From positions 1-64,000 of the forward strand of contig CAYPCM010000001.1 in the NCBI GenBank assembly GCA_964409225.1: a DNA stretch of 64,000 bases, written 5' to 3'. Position numbers and translations under genes: made by a program. The notes under the pieces are model-generated. The model made no database searches and was not told where the DNA came from. It was given only the letters and a program-made list of their open reading frames with translations. This document shows positions 56,239 through 64,000 of the stretch, piece after piece. Positions within the stretch are counted from its first letter, which is position 1. Each line of letters begins with the position of its first letter. This DNA is from JACPXH01 sp964409225. Its GTDB lineage: Bacteria > Patescibacteriota > Minisyncoccia > JACPXH01.

Positions 56239-57333
56239 ATGACTGCGTTTCTGAAGCATAGCGCAGTCGGGTTCGCCTTGATTGCGCTTATCGCGGCAGT
56301 GCCGAGGGCAACGTCGGGGTTCGAGCGGCTGTGCAAGCCCATCGAGTTCTGTGTGTGGGATGCGGCAGACATGCCCATTCCTTACACGATTGATTTGGTC
56401 AGCCTGGCGGCGTACCCAGTCGTGCGGCCAGGCCAGATCGTGCCAGGGTTCGACCCAATCGAGGTCATCCACCGGGCGTTCCGGGCCTGGGAAGAGGTGC
56501 CGGGAACATACGTTCGGTTCCGGTACGAGCCCAACGTCAACTTTGACCCTGACAACCCGTGGCCCCTCATCCAGGTGTATTTCACGGATGACAGTGGTGC
56601 ATGGGCCTATTTGTTGAAGCATCGGCCTCGCGGCACCATGGCCATGCTGTACGCTCGGGTGAGAGTGGGGACGAACCACGGCGCGGTTGGCCGAAGTAAG
56701 GAGGTGTTTTACAAAGATGTGAAGCACGAGATCGGCCATGTCTTGGGCTTAGGGCATCCGTCTAACCCGGACCAGTTCCGTGATCCGAACCAGTTTCCAG
56801 GCATTGGCGGACCGGTCATGGGCCATGGCGGGGTGCCAAGCGGAGTGGAATGGTTCCCATTTCACCCGGACGACATCGCCGGGATCCGCTTCCTGTACCC
56901 GGCCCTGCGCGGAAGCGGCCAACAGTTGCGGATTTCCGGGCCGCCGGAAGTGGAGATTTGGCCAGCATTTGGTTCGGTCTCCTACCAAGGTCAGGACTTC
57001 CAGATCGCGATTTCAGACCCGGACGGTCGGGACGACACCGCGAGCGTGCAGGTTTTGGCGAACGGTCAGGACGTAACCGCAGGCGTGGGCTGGCTATTCG
57101 GTATGTTCGGCCGGCTTACGCCTCACGGGTACGTGCTGTCGTTGTCCCCAAACTCGCAGTTCAACGCCGGCGCGCTCCTTCGAGCCGGGATGCGCTGCGG
57201 CACCCTGCTCGAGCCGGAGTGCAAACTTTTCCCGCCGCGTTCGCTCGGTCCCACCATCACCATCACAGTCACCGCCCGCGATACATCCGGGAACGAAACC
57301 CGGGTGGAGCGGACGTACACCATTGTCCCGTGA
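56239..57333 (+). CDS. Secreted matrixin-type zinc metalloprotease
   Basis: 364 residues with a GGAGG site. Signal peptide about 1-27. The zinc motif HEIGHVLGLGH (HExxHxxGxxH, about residues 163-173) and a downstream VMGHGG Met-turn place it in the metzincin M10 class. The C-terminal third (about 235-364) is an Ig-like beta domain ending TITVTARDTSGNETRVERTYTIVP. There is no clear propeptide Cys switch. It probably cuts extracellular proteins, for example on a host or neighbour cell. Confidence 0.87.
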   Translation: MTAFLKHSAVGFALIALIAAVPRATSGFERLCKPIEFCVWDAADMPIPYTIDLVSLAAYPVVRPGQIVPGFDPIEVIHRAFRAWEEVPGTYVRFRYEPNVNFDPDNPWPLIQVYFTDDSGAWAYLLKHRPRGTMAMLYARVRVGTNHGAVGRSKEVFYKDVKHEIGHVLGLGHPSNPDQFRDPNQFPGIGGPVMGHGGVPSGVEWFPFHPDDIAGIRFLYPALRGSGQQLRISGPPEVEIWPAFGSVSYQGQDFQIAISDPDGRDDTASVQVLANGQDVTAGVGWLFGMFGRLTPHGYVLSLSPNSQFNAGALLRAGMRCGTLLEPECKLFPPRSLGPTITITVTARDTSGNETRVERTYTIVP

Positions 57334-57362
57334 GAGTACGCTTCTCTCACGGGACAATTTCT
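57322..57362 (+). terminator. Terminator overlapping the metalloprotease stop
   Basis: 15-bp perfect stem ATTGTCCCGTGAGAG / CTCTCACGGGACAAT with a 7-nt loop, followed by TTCT. The stop codon is inside the left arm. Confidence 0.85.
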
Positions 57363-57379
57363 ATTTGTGGATAATGTGA

Positions 57380-57408
57380 TTCTGGCATTTTCGTTTCCGT
57401 GGTAGAAT
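57380..57408 (+). promoter_or_regulatory. Promoter of the 1,114-residue surface protein
   Basis: TTCTGG (57380-57385), a 17-nt spacer and TAGAAT (57403-57408). Confidence 0.5.
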
Positions 57409-57433
57409 TACCGCAGGAAATTTTGCAATACTA

Positions 57434-60400
57434 ATGAAATGGTCTTGGAGCAAATTGCGTCTGCCGCCGCGGCCGTGGCTGGTGGGGTTTGGGTTTTGGG
57501 TGGGTGTTCTCGTTATCCTCGCGTTCATGGCGGCTGCGCCGCCTTCTTTCCCAAAGCCCCAGCCAAGCATTGCGACTATCCCGCACTGCGGCGAAACAAA
57601 CGAGTGGCTTGCGTTGGTTGACAAGTACTTGGGCACGCAGCTGGCCGAAGCCCAGTCCGGCGGACCGTGCGTGAAGATAAGCGCCCAGTGTCAGGGATCC
57701 GACGACGCCTATCCCGGATTCAAGCTGGAGTGGTTCGGCGTCGCCCATTTGCCCAGCTGGAAGTATCAGTTGGTGATTCCCGGGTTTGAGTTCATGCGGC
57801 CTGATGGCGGCATTCAAGCTGCGGGCGCCGGGTTCAGGCGTTGGGACATCGATCCGAGCGTGCCGACGTTGAGCGCCGGAAGTGGGTTGATAACACAGCT
57901 TGTGCGCACGGAAACAGCTACTGGCCTCGCCGTTGATGACGATACGTACTACCGCGCCGCGGTCTATTCGCAGAACACGACCGCGGTGCAGTGTGCGGGC
58001 ACGGACGAGGCCTCCAATAACCGTGCGCCTGACTGTCTTAGGTTTCGTACCCGCGATCTGCCGCCTGATCCGCGCTACGGCGTGTTGGTGACTAGCGCGA
58101 CCTGCCCTTGGCAGGCCGAAGAGACCACAGAGGTCTCTATTCCGTGTGGACAAACAACTCTGTATACTTCGCCTCTCAGCTCTAACCGCGGCGGCCAGAC
58201 CGAATGGGAAATCAGCGGCGTAACGCCCGTTTCAGCCTCGCCAATACTTACTTCGAACACGAGCCAGCCACCTCGTGTATACAGTGGTACTTTTGACGAC
58301 GGTTCTACGGTTTCGCTGTCAATGAGAGACAATCAAGTGGTGGCCTCAAGAACCTCGCCACCCGGCGGCGTGTGCGATCCGCCGCCGCCAACGATCACAT
58401 GCGAATTGCGCATTAACGGATTAGCTGATGCTTCTTGGCAGAGCAGCAGCAGTCCTGCTCCAACCTTAACTTGGAGCACCGCAGATTTTAGAGACGGCGA
58501 CACCATCGAAGCGAAAGAGTACACCGCGAGCAATGTTCCCACCGGGAAAGAAGCCTCGAGCAACCAGGCGGCCGGCTCAACCGGCCTCGGCTCTTTGCCG
58601 CGAGTGCGGCCAGGCGAATCGCCGGTGACGCGAAAGTACGTCGCGACTCCCTACGATACCGGCGCGCCCAACGGCTCAGTGCGATCCGGCTCCGAGTCGT
58701 GTGAGGCCAACCTTACCATTACGGCGGAGTCGCCTCCTGTCTGTCCAGGTGGTCTTACCTGCGTCGGTGGCTGTACGCCCTTGCCTTCGTACAACTCGGC
58801 GGAACTCACGTGGTCGCCGGTGGCCAATGCGAGGGTCTACCGCGTGCGTACGTCCCGGAGCGACGGGACGATTCTGCGCACCGACGACGTAACCCCCCCC
58901 ACTACGCGAATCACGATCACCGGCTTGGCGCCCAGTACGTCGTATCTCTTCAGTGTTCAGACAATTGATCAGCTCGACAACAGCTCGGCGCTATGCCCGG
59001 GAGCTGGGCTGACTGCAACCACGTCCCCCGGTCCCGGTGGTCCGGGCGGCCCCCCCGGAACGCCCGCGCTCACACTAACCGCCGGTCCCACCTGCACGCA
59101 GATGACTTTGAGCTGGCCTGATGTGGCGAATGAGACATCATACGAGGTGTACCGCGGCCCCACGAGTAGTGGCCCTTGGACGCTCATTACCAGTCCGGCG
59201 CTCGCGGCCAACACGACCTCATACACCGACAGCGGCCGCACGCAACTTACCTCGTATAGCTATTACGTTAAGGCGCTCAATGCCGTCGGCCCGGCCACCT
59301 CGAACATTGCAACCGCCACCACGGACGCTTGTGGCGGTCCTGGCGGCGCGGACTTTTCAGTGAGTGTGGCGCCGGCAAGCCGTACTGTCAGCCCAGGCCA
59401 GAGCACGACCTACACCGTTACCGTCACGAGCACAAGTTTACCGAACACGCCGATCACGCTCAGCGTTACGGCTGGCTTGCCCACGGGTGCTTCGGCCACG
59501 TTCGCACCCAACCCCGTTACCACCCCGTCGACAGATGGGAGCGTGACGAGTACGATGACGGTTTCGACGATTGCTTCGACTCCCCTCGGGACCTCGTCGC
59601 TTACCATCTCTGGCACCGGCGCTTCGCTTACACGTACGGCGCCAACGACGCTCGTCGTGGATACGAGCGGTTCTAACTTCACGCTCGACGCGACGCCAGC
59701 GAGCGTTACGGTCCAGCCGGGCGAGACCGCAAACTACCGCGTGGCTATAATTCCGACGAATCTTCCGAATACCGATATTACTCTTGCGGTAACCGCCGGC
59801 TTGCCCGCAGGCGCCACTGCTTCCTTCGGCTCAAACCCGGTGCGAACGCCGGCCTCGGGGGATGTCCAGACAGATATGTTTATTGCAACCGCACCCGGTA
59901 CGTCGGCCGGCACCTATCCGCTTACCGTACGCGGTTCAACCACCGGCGCGTCGCCCATCGTGCGCACCGACACCGTGAATCTCGTCGTGAATACAAGCGG
60001 CGGCCCCAACACCCCGCCTGACCCGCCCGGCGGACCCGGTGGCGGCCCTACACCGCCTAGCCGCACGCTCATGTGCGAAAGCCCGGCCCGGCTCACTTTT
60101 GAGTTCGTTTACACCGACCCTGACACCCCGCCTGACAATGCCGATCGTTTCACTTTCCAAGTGGCGCGGGATGCGGGTTTTGCGAATCTTATCGTGAGCC
60201 GCTCTTACTCTTCGCCCGTTTCTTCGGGCACTACGTTGAATCAGCTTGTCACTATGCAAACCGGTGCAGATCCCGGAGGCGTGCGCGACGTGCTATATTA
60301 CGGACAGTCCTATTATTGGCGGGTGAAAGCGTGGGACAGCCGCGGCGCAGAATCACGGTGGTCATGCGGCGATTCCGGCACTCCCGCGTGCGCGGTCTTT

Positions 60401-60778
60401 TCTACGCCGAGTCATCCGTACCCGCAGCCGGATTTCACGCATAATCCTTCGACGCTTACGCCCGGCACGCCCATCGCCTTTAGCGCCGATGCCTCAACCG
60501 CTGCTCCGGGCCGTCAGATAGTGCGCTGGTTCTGGAAATTCCTTGACGGGGTTGCCACCGCCCCTGACGACGCTGATTCAGATCCTGACGAAGTGCTCCA
60601 TGTGAGGCCGCCTTCAACTCGTTCACGTCCCAGCGCTACTTACAGCACCGCCGGTGCGAAAACAGTTACCCTCACGGTTCAAGACGACGGCGGCCCGGAG
60701 TTCACTTGCAGCCGGTTGAAGGTGCTTTTCGGCGGCTCCGGCGCAAATCTGGACTGGCGGGAGGTGAAGCCGCGGTAA
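57434..60778 (+). CDS. Very large surface protein with Fn3-like and PKD-like domains
   Basis: 1,114 residues. A hydrophobic segment (about 17-34) anchors or exports it. Cys pairs in the first third suggest disulfides. Fn3-like domains follow: ELTWSPVANARVYRVRTS, and LSWPDVANETSYEVYRGPTSSGP. Two repeated Ig-like domains carry PASRTVSPGQSTTYTVTVTS and PASVTVQPGETANYRVAI. A Pro/Gly linker near 850 (GGPNTPPDPPGGPGGG) precedes a C-terminal PKD-like domain with AFSADASTA...WFWKF. It is likely an adhesin or surface scaffold. Confidence 0.83.
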   Translation: MKWSWSKLRLPPRPWLVGFGFWVGVLVILAFMAAAPPSFPKPQPSIATIPHCGETNEWLALVDKYLGTQLAEAQSGGPCVKISAQCQGSDDAYPGFKLEWFGVAHLPSWKYQLVIPGFEFMRPDGGIQAAGAGFRRWDIDPSVPTLSAGSGLITQLVRTETATGLAVDDDTYYRAAVYSQNTTAVQCAGTDEASNNRAPDCLRFRTRDLPPDPRYGVLVTSATCPWQAEETTEVSIPCGQTTLYTSPLSSNRGGQTEWEISGVTPVSASPILTSNTSQPPRVYSGTFDDGSTVSLSMRDNQVVASRTSPPGGVCDPPPPTITCELRINGLADASWQSSSSPAPTLTWSTADFRDGDTIEAKEYTASNVPTGKEASSNQAAGSTGLGSLPRVRPGESPVTRKYVATPYDTGAPNGSVRSGSESCEANLTITAESPPVCPGGLTCVGGCTPLPSYNSAELTWSPVANARVYRVRTSRSDGTILRTDDVTPPTTRITITGLAPSTSYLFSVQTIDQLDNSSALCPGAGLTATTSPGPGGPGGPPGTPALTLTAGPTCTQMTLSWPDVANETSYEVYRGPTSSGPWTLITSPALAANTTSYTDSGRTQLTSYSYYVKALNAVGPATSNIATATTDACGGPGGADFSVSVAPASRTVSPGQSTTYTVTVTSTSLPNTPITLSVTAGLPTGASATFAPNPVTTPSTDGSVTSTMTVSTIASTPLGTSSLTISGTGASLTRTAPTTLVVDTSGSNFTLDATPASVTVQPGETANYRVAIIPTNLPNTDITLAVTAGLPAGATASFGSNPVRTPASGDVQTDMFIATAPGTSAGTYPLTVRGSTTGASPIVRTDTVNLVVNTSGGPNTPPDPPGGPGGGPTPPSRTLMCESPARLTFEFVYTDPDTPPDNADRFTFQVARDAGFANLIVSRSYSSPVSSGTTLNQLVTMQTGADPGGVRDVLYYGQSYYWRVKAWDSRGAESRWSCGDSGTPACAVFSTPSHPYPQPDFTHNPSTLTPGTPIAFSADASTAAPGRQIVRWFWKFLDGVATAPDDADSDPDEVLHVRPPSTRSRPSATYSTAGAKTVTLTVQDDGGPEFTCSRLKVLFGGSGANLDWREVKPR

Positions 60779-61041
60779 TAAAAAATCCAAAGCACAAAGC
60801 ACAAAATCCAAGGCACAAATTCAAATGACAACGAAGTCATCTCAAAATTCTCAAAAAAGGCGTTATTCTTCGAGCGAAGTCGAGAAGAGACCTTTATATA
60901 ACCTTTATATAAGCAGTTATTGTTCTCGACAAGCTCGAACAATAATGCGTGAGCTAGTTTCGAGATGACTTAAACATGTTTCGAGATTTGAGGTTTGGTT
61001 ATTATTTTGGATTTTGAGCTTTGGATTTTGGATTTCGTTTT
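60779..61041. repeat. AT-rich spacer containing a 136-bp inverted-repeat element
   Basis: AT-rich words (CAAAGCACAAAATCCAAGG and GATTTTGAGCTTTGGATTTT) flank the element at 60835-60970. Confidence 0.6.
60835..60970. mobile_element. 136-bp inverted-repeat element, related to the 120-bp family
   Basis: Ends AGTCATCTCAAAA and TTTCGAGATGACT form imperfect terminal inverted repeats. The interior holds TTCGAGCGAAGTCGAGAAG and TTCTCGACAAGCTCGAA, the same core as the 120-bp elements, and a direct repeat ACCTTTATATA. Confidence 0.65.
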
Positions 61042-61506
61042 ATGGATCAGAACAAAAAACATCTCTTCATTCTCCTTGGCCTCGGCGTCGCGGTCGTAAT
61101 TTTTATCGTGATCGCATTCTACCAAAAGCCCACGCCCGGGCCGCAGCCCGGGCCGACCCCGCCGCCAGACAACGGCGCTCCGGCAAACGATCTGCCGAAG
61201 GACTTGCGCGTGGTGTCGGGCAAGATTACGAACATTGCCGGCAGCAGCATGACGATCGAATGGACCGTGCCGCAGAAGCTTGATTTTAGCGAAATAAAGG
61301 TTTTCCCGAAGCATATTACGTGGACGAACAGCACGACCTTCAGCCGGGTACGGGCCGACGCGCCCGGCGCGAAACCCGAGGTGATCAAATCCTCGGATCT
61401 CAAAATCGGCCAGACCGTGGTGGTCAGCACTCTTGAAACGGTCCAGGATCATTTTGAGCTAACCGCGCTTAGTATTCAGGTGCAGGTGCCGCCAACACCA
61501 AAATGA
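61042..61506 (+). CDS. Membrane-anchored small beta-domain protein
   Basis: 154 residues from the ATG at 61042; an ATG at 61021 adds seven. Membrane segment about 7-27, a Pro-rich linker (PGPQPGPTPPP), then a beta domain with SGKITNIAGSSMTIEWTV and LKIGQTVVVSTLETV, the layout of DUF5666-like domains. The stop overlaps the next start by 4 nt, and that protein has the same kind of domain. Function unknown. Confidence 0.73.
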   Translation: MDQNKKHLFILLGLGVAVVIFIVIAFYQKPTPGPQPGPTPPPDNGAPANDLPKDLRVVSGKITNIAGSSMTIEWTVPQKLDFSEIKVFPKHITWTNSTTFSRVRADAPGAKPEVIKSSDLKIGQTVVVSTLETVQDHFELTALSIQVQVPPTPK

Positions 61507-62345
61507 CCATGACCATCAACCGCACTTTTGCCTTTGGCATCATTCTTCTCGGCGCGCTCGTCGTTACGGCATTGAGTTTTGTGCTCGTTTCTTTTCAGGG
61601 CAGCACGCCATCGGCAACCAATGTCGCACCCATTCCTGAGCCGGAAAATCAGGCTTACCTTCCAAGCGTTCTCAACTCTTTGTCGGGAATGGTGGTAAAG
61701 CGCGATGCCGGATCAATCGTTATGCAGGTGCGCATACCCGAATCAGCTGACGCGTCTAAACTCCGCGCCGAGGAACGCGTTGTCAGATGGTTAAAAGACA
61801 CCAAGTTTCTGATGTCCGATGACTACCCCACCGATAAAACTCCGGCGAAAGAGATAAAATCAGAGGACGTTAAAGTCGGTGACGCAGTTGTCGCAACTTC
61901 AGATGAAAATATTCGTTCGAGCCGGCAATTTGCGGCTAAATCAGTTACTGTATATGGGCGGGTGGGGGATATTCCGATTGGACAGTTCTCACTTGAGTCC
62001 GGGCCGGTAATAGGACAGTTGATTAAGATTCAGGGATATACGCTGACTGTTAAATTTGAACCTCTAAAGCCGTTTGGCGATCTAAAAAATCCGGGGCCAG
62101 AACTTATACCGCCGGGGACTTGGGTTGTGCGGCTGGGAAGTTCGGCGAGTTTCAACAAAGTCGTCTGGCCAAGACCAAAATCTTCGCCTACCCCCCCAAG
62201 CTCATCGTCGCCAATAAGCATCACTCCAATCTCCATTGGCGATTTGGCCGCAGATACTGCGGTGGCGGTATATTTTTCAGCAAAAGACGAGGCGAATAAG
62301 ATATTAGAGTCCAACCATATTGACATAGTGGAAACGCAAAAATAA
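61503..62345 (+). CDS. Membrane-anchored beta-domain protein, partner of the previous gene
   Basis: 280 residues. Membrane segment about 10-30, then two related beta domains: SGMVVKRDAGSIVMQVRIP...EDVKVGDAVVATS and a second half near PVIGQLIKIQGYTLTVKF...GDLAADTAVAVYF. It overlaps the previous gene by 4 nt, so the pair is translated together; the domain pattern is the same. Probably surface-exposed. Function unknown. Confidence 0.72.
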   Translation: MTMTINRTFAFGIILLGALVVTALSFVLVSFQGSTPSATNVAPIPEPENQAYLPSVLNSLSGMVVKRDAGSIVMQVRIPESADASKLRAEERVVRWLKDTKFLMSDDYPTDKTPAKEIKSEDVKVGDAVVATSDENIRSSRQFAAKSVTVYGRVGDIPIGQFSLESGPVIGQLIKIQGYTLTVKFEPLKPFGDLKNPGPELIPPGTWVVRLGSSASFNKVVWPRPKSSPTPPSSSSPISITPISIGDLAADTAVAVYFSAKDEANKILESNHIDIVETQK

Positions 62346-62350
62346 TTATT

Positions 62351-64000
62351 ATGTCAAACAGATTTAAATATCATAGAGTAATCATTGCCGCCGCAGTGAT
62401 TTTCAGCGGATTGTTTGCCGTGATCTTTTCAAATCCGGCGGAGGTCTACGCCGACAGGTGTATAGGCAATGATTGGTATGTTTACGGGCCGAACGGATCA
62501 GCTTGCGGATATACGGAAACATGCAATCCACCCGATCCAACTTGGTACCATCTTGATGAACCGCCCACGTATTTTGTAGCTTATCCTGGCGTGTACTTAT
62601 ATTGCACCTGGTTTGGCGCCGAGCAACTATCGGGGTGGACTTACGGCGCCCCTTATTGGTACCAAAAGCCGCAAAGGGTGCCACAATCCTGCGAATATCT
62701 TCAAACCAAAAACGATCCTCGATGCTTAGCTCCGTCGGGCGCCCCGGGCGCGCTTTCAACTTCATGCCCTATCCCGGGAACGAGCGCGACTGTTTCCTGG
62801 GGTTCTGTGCCTGGAGCTACCTACTACGCGTTGCGGGTAAATAATACCGCTGACGGGTGGGATGGAAGTTGTTCGTCACCCCAAGGCGATCTTTGTTCAA
62901 ATGTTTTCGGTACGGGGTACACCTTTACCTCGCGAGCAGGTAATACCTATGGTTGGTGGGTGCATGCCTGCAATAGTAATGGGTGTAGTAGTCCAGCCAA
63001 CGGACCAAACTTCACTTGCTCCTCGGCTCCTATTCGTCCTTCTATCCCCGGTACGCCTTCGGTTTCTCCCAATCCCAGTAACGTAGGGGACACCCTTAGT
63101 TTTTTTTGGGGAGCCGCAAGCGGCGCGACCTCTTATGTAGTTGATACTCAAAGCGGGACGTGTATTTCTGAAGGATGTTTTCCCGGAGATAGGACTACTA
63201 TGACTAGCAGTGGATATTCTGCCGGTGCTAATTGGGTAAGGGTTAAGGCCTGTAATTCCAGTGGTTGCAGTTCTTATTCCCCTCAAACCAATTTTACGGT
63301 GAATTCGCCTCCGCCGCCACCGCCGCAGAATTTGCGGATTACGCCGGCAGGCACCCAGAGGCACGGCGATGTTGCGACGATCCAGTGGGATCCGGTTAGC
63401 GGAGCGACGTCCTACCTTTTCTTTTCCTCTTGGCCGGTTTGCGTCAGCGGTTGTCAGCTTGCCGGAACGCAGGTTGGCCCAGGAGTAAACACATCGGTTG
63501 GTTCGGGCACCCATTCGTTCTGGGTCAAGGCCTGCAACGCCACCGGTTGCGGAGGTTCGACGATCCCGGTGTACTTTGCGGTTCAATCGAACAACGCCGC
63601 GTTCGTGTCGCAGAAAATCAATAATCAGTCCAACCCCATCTCCTTTAACGTCCCGCCTGGTCAGACGACTTTCAGCGTGGAGCTGACGTTCCAGAATACC
63701 GGGGACGCAACATGGGACAATCCGGGGGGATACGTGCTTAGAAGCAAGAACCCGGACGGGAATACCACGTGGGGTAGTTCCGAGGTGCAGCTTGTTCCTT
63801 CGGCTGCAGATCGGACGACGGTTTTAAAGAATCAGCAGGTTAAGTTCTCTGGACCAGTTCCGGCGCCGACGAACCCCGGCACCTACCAATTCCAGTGGCA
63901 GATGTATCGCAAGACGACAACCGCGGGCTTCCCGGACTACGGGTATTTCGGTACTGCCTCGACGAACGTGACCATCACCGTGCCGGGTCCGGTATCAGCC
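62351..64000 (+). CDS. Large Cys-rich surface protein with Ig/Fn3-like repeats and Nbr1-like domain (partial)
   Basis: Open from the ATG at 62351 to the window end with no stop, 550 codons. Signal segment about 10-35 (ends VYADRC). Fn3-like repeats share TYYALRVN / TSYVVDTQ / TSYLFFSS followed by WVxxxACNxxGC, so each repeat carries paired Cys (YGWWVHACNSNGCS, WVRVKACNSSGCS, FWVKACNATGCG). Near the end a Nbr1-type Ig domain is visible: VELTFQNTGDATWDNPGGY. Likely an extracellular scaffold or adhesin. Confidence 0.8.
   Translation, partial: MSNRFKYHRVIIAAAVIFSGLFAVIFSNPAEVYADRCIGNDWYVYGPNGSACGYTETCNPPDPTWYHLDEPPTYFVAYPGVYLYCTWFGAEQLSGWTYGAPYWYQKPQRVPQSCEYLQTKNDPRCLAPSGAPGALSTSCPIPGTSATVSWGSVPGATYYALRVNNTADGWDGSCSSPQGDLCSNVFGTGYTFTSRAGNTYGWWVHACNSNGCSSPANGPNFTCSSAPIRPSIPGTPSVSPNPSNVGDTLSFFWGAASGATSYVVDTQSGTCISEGCFPGDRTTMTSSGYSAGANWVRVKACNSSGCSSYSPQTNFTVNSPPPPPPQNLRITPAGTQRHGDVATIQWDPVSGATSYLFFSSWPVCVSGCQLAGTQVGPGVNTSVGSGTHSFWVKACNATGCGGSTIPVYFAVQSNNAAFVSQKINNQSNPISFNVPPGQTTFSVELTFQNTGDATWDNPGGYVLRSKNPDGNTTWGSSEVQLVPSAADRTTVLKNQQVKFSGPVPAPTNPGTYQFQWQMYRKTTTAGFPDYGYFGTASTNVTITVPGPVSA

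Overview
The window looks like a Candidate Phyla Radiation (Patescibacteria, probably Parcubacteria-like) chromosome of fairly high GC. The main evidence is a str-S10-spc ribosomal cluster in normal bacterial order that has no rpmD (uL30) between uS5 and uL15. It also has the four-cysteine uS14, a class II B12-dependent ribonucleotide reductase tail next to a cobalamin adenosyltransferase, many anchored or secreted proteins with no close named family, and compact gene strings separated by short AT-rich inverted repeats. The lineage is inferred from gene content; no database was searched.

Layout. 1-8.2 kb: the NrdJ C-terminus, two tandem membrane-anchored paralogs, cob(I)alamin adenosyltransferase, a HAD hydrolase, ComEC split into channel and nuclease-like genes, NDP kinase and an EamA exporter. 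8.2-9.5 kb: an RNA-rich stretch with a small zinc-ribbon gene behind a long leader, a tRNA with an odd anticodon arm, a 42-bp perfect palindrome (second copy at 3.4 kb) and a strong 6S RNA candidate with promoter, closing stem and terminator. 9.5-11 kb: leucyl aminopeptidase (minus). 11.2-15.6 kb: a tight five-gene sugar-phosphate operon (RpiB-RfaE2 fusion, RfaE1-like kinase, bicupin-HAD fusion, AraD-like protein, transaldolase-like protein). It looks like a rewired nucleotide-activated heptose or pentose pathway and is the most interesting metabolic system here. 15.6-16.7 kb: tRNA-Pro, bL28 and a site-2 protease.

16.8-34.3 kb: rpsL-rpsG-fusA-orf-tuf-rpsJ-rplCDWB-rpsS-rplV-rpsC-rplP-rpmC-rpsQ-rplNXE-rpsZ-rpsH-rplFR-rpsE-rplO-secY-adk-map. 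34.3-44.1 kb: housekeeping genes (RuvX, a glycosyltransferase, GalT, DedA, TpiA, NDH-2, Pgk, a degenerate response regulator, RecJ, Idi).

44.2-64 kb: an accessory and cell-surface region. It holds a secreted lipase-like protein, a CsgG-like lipoprotein, two toxin-antitoxin modules (AbiEii-type and Phd/RelE-type), a GNAT protein, a methyltransferase, a Cys/Gly-rich small protein next to a YVTN beta-propeller, a matrixin-type metalloprotease, and very large Fn3/PKD/Ig-like surface proteins, the last of which runs off the window end.

Several families of short inverted-repeat elements are scattered between genes. Two 120-bp elements share CAGACCGTCCGAAAA ends. Four elements or fragments share ACCCCGTTAGAA ends and often place a TTGA -35 box in front of the next gene. 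A 136-bp relative sits at 60.8 kb. Several promoters lie so close to the start codon that the mRNA should be leaderless.
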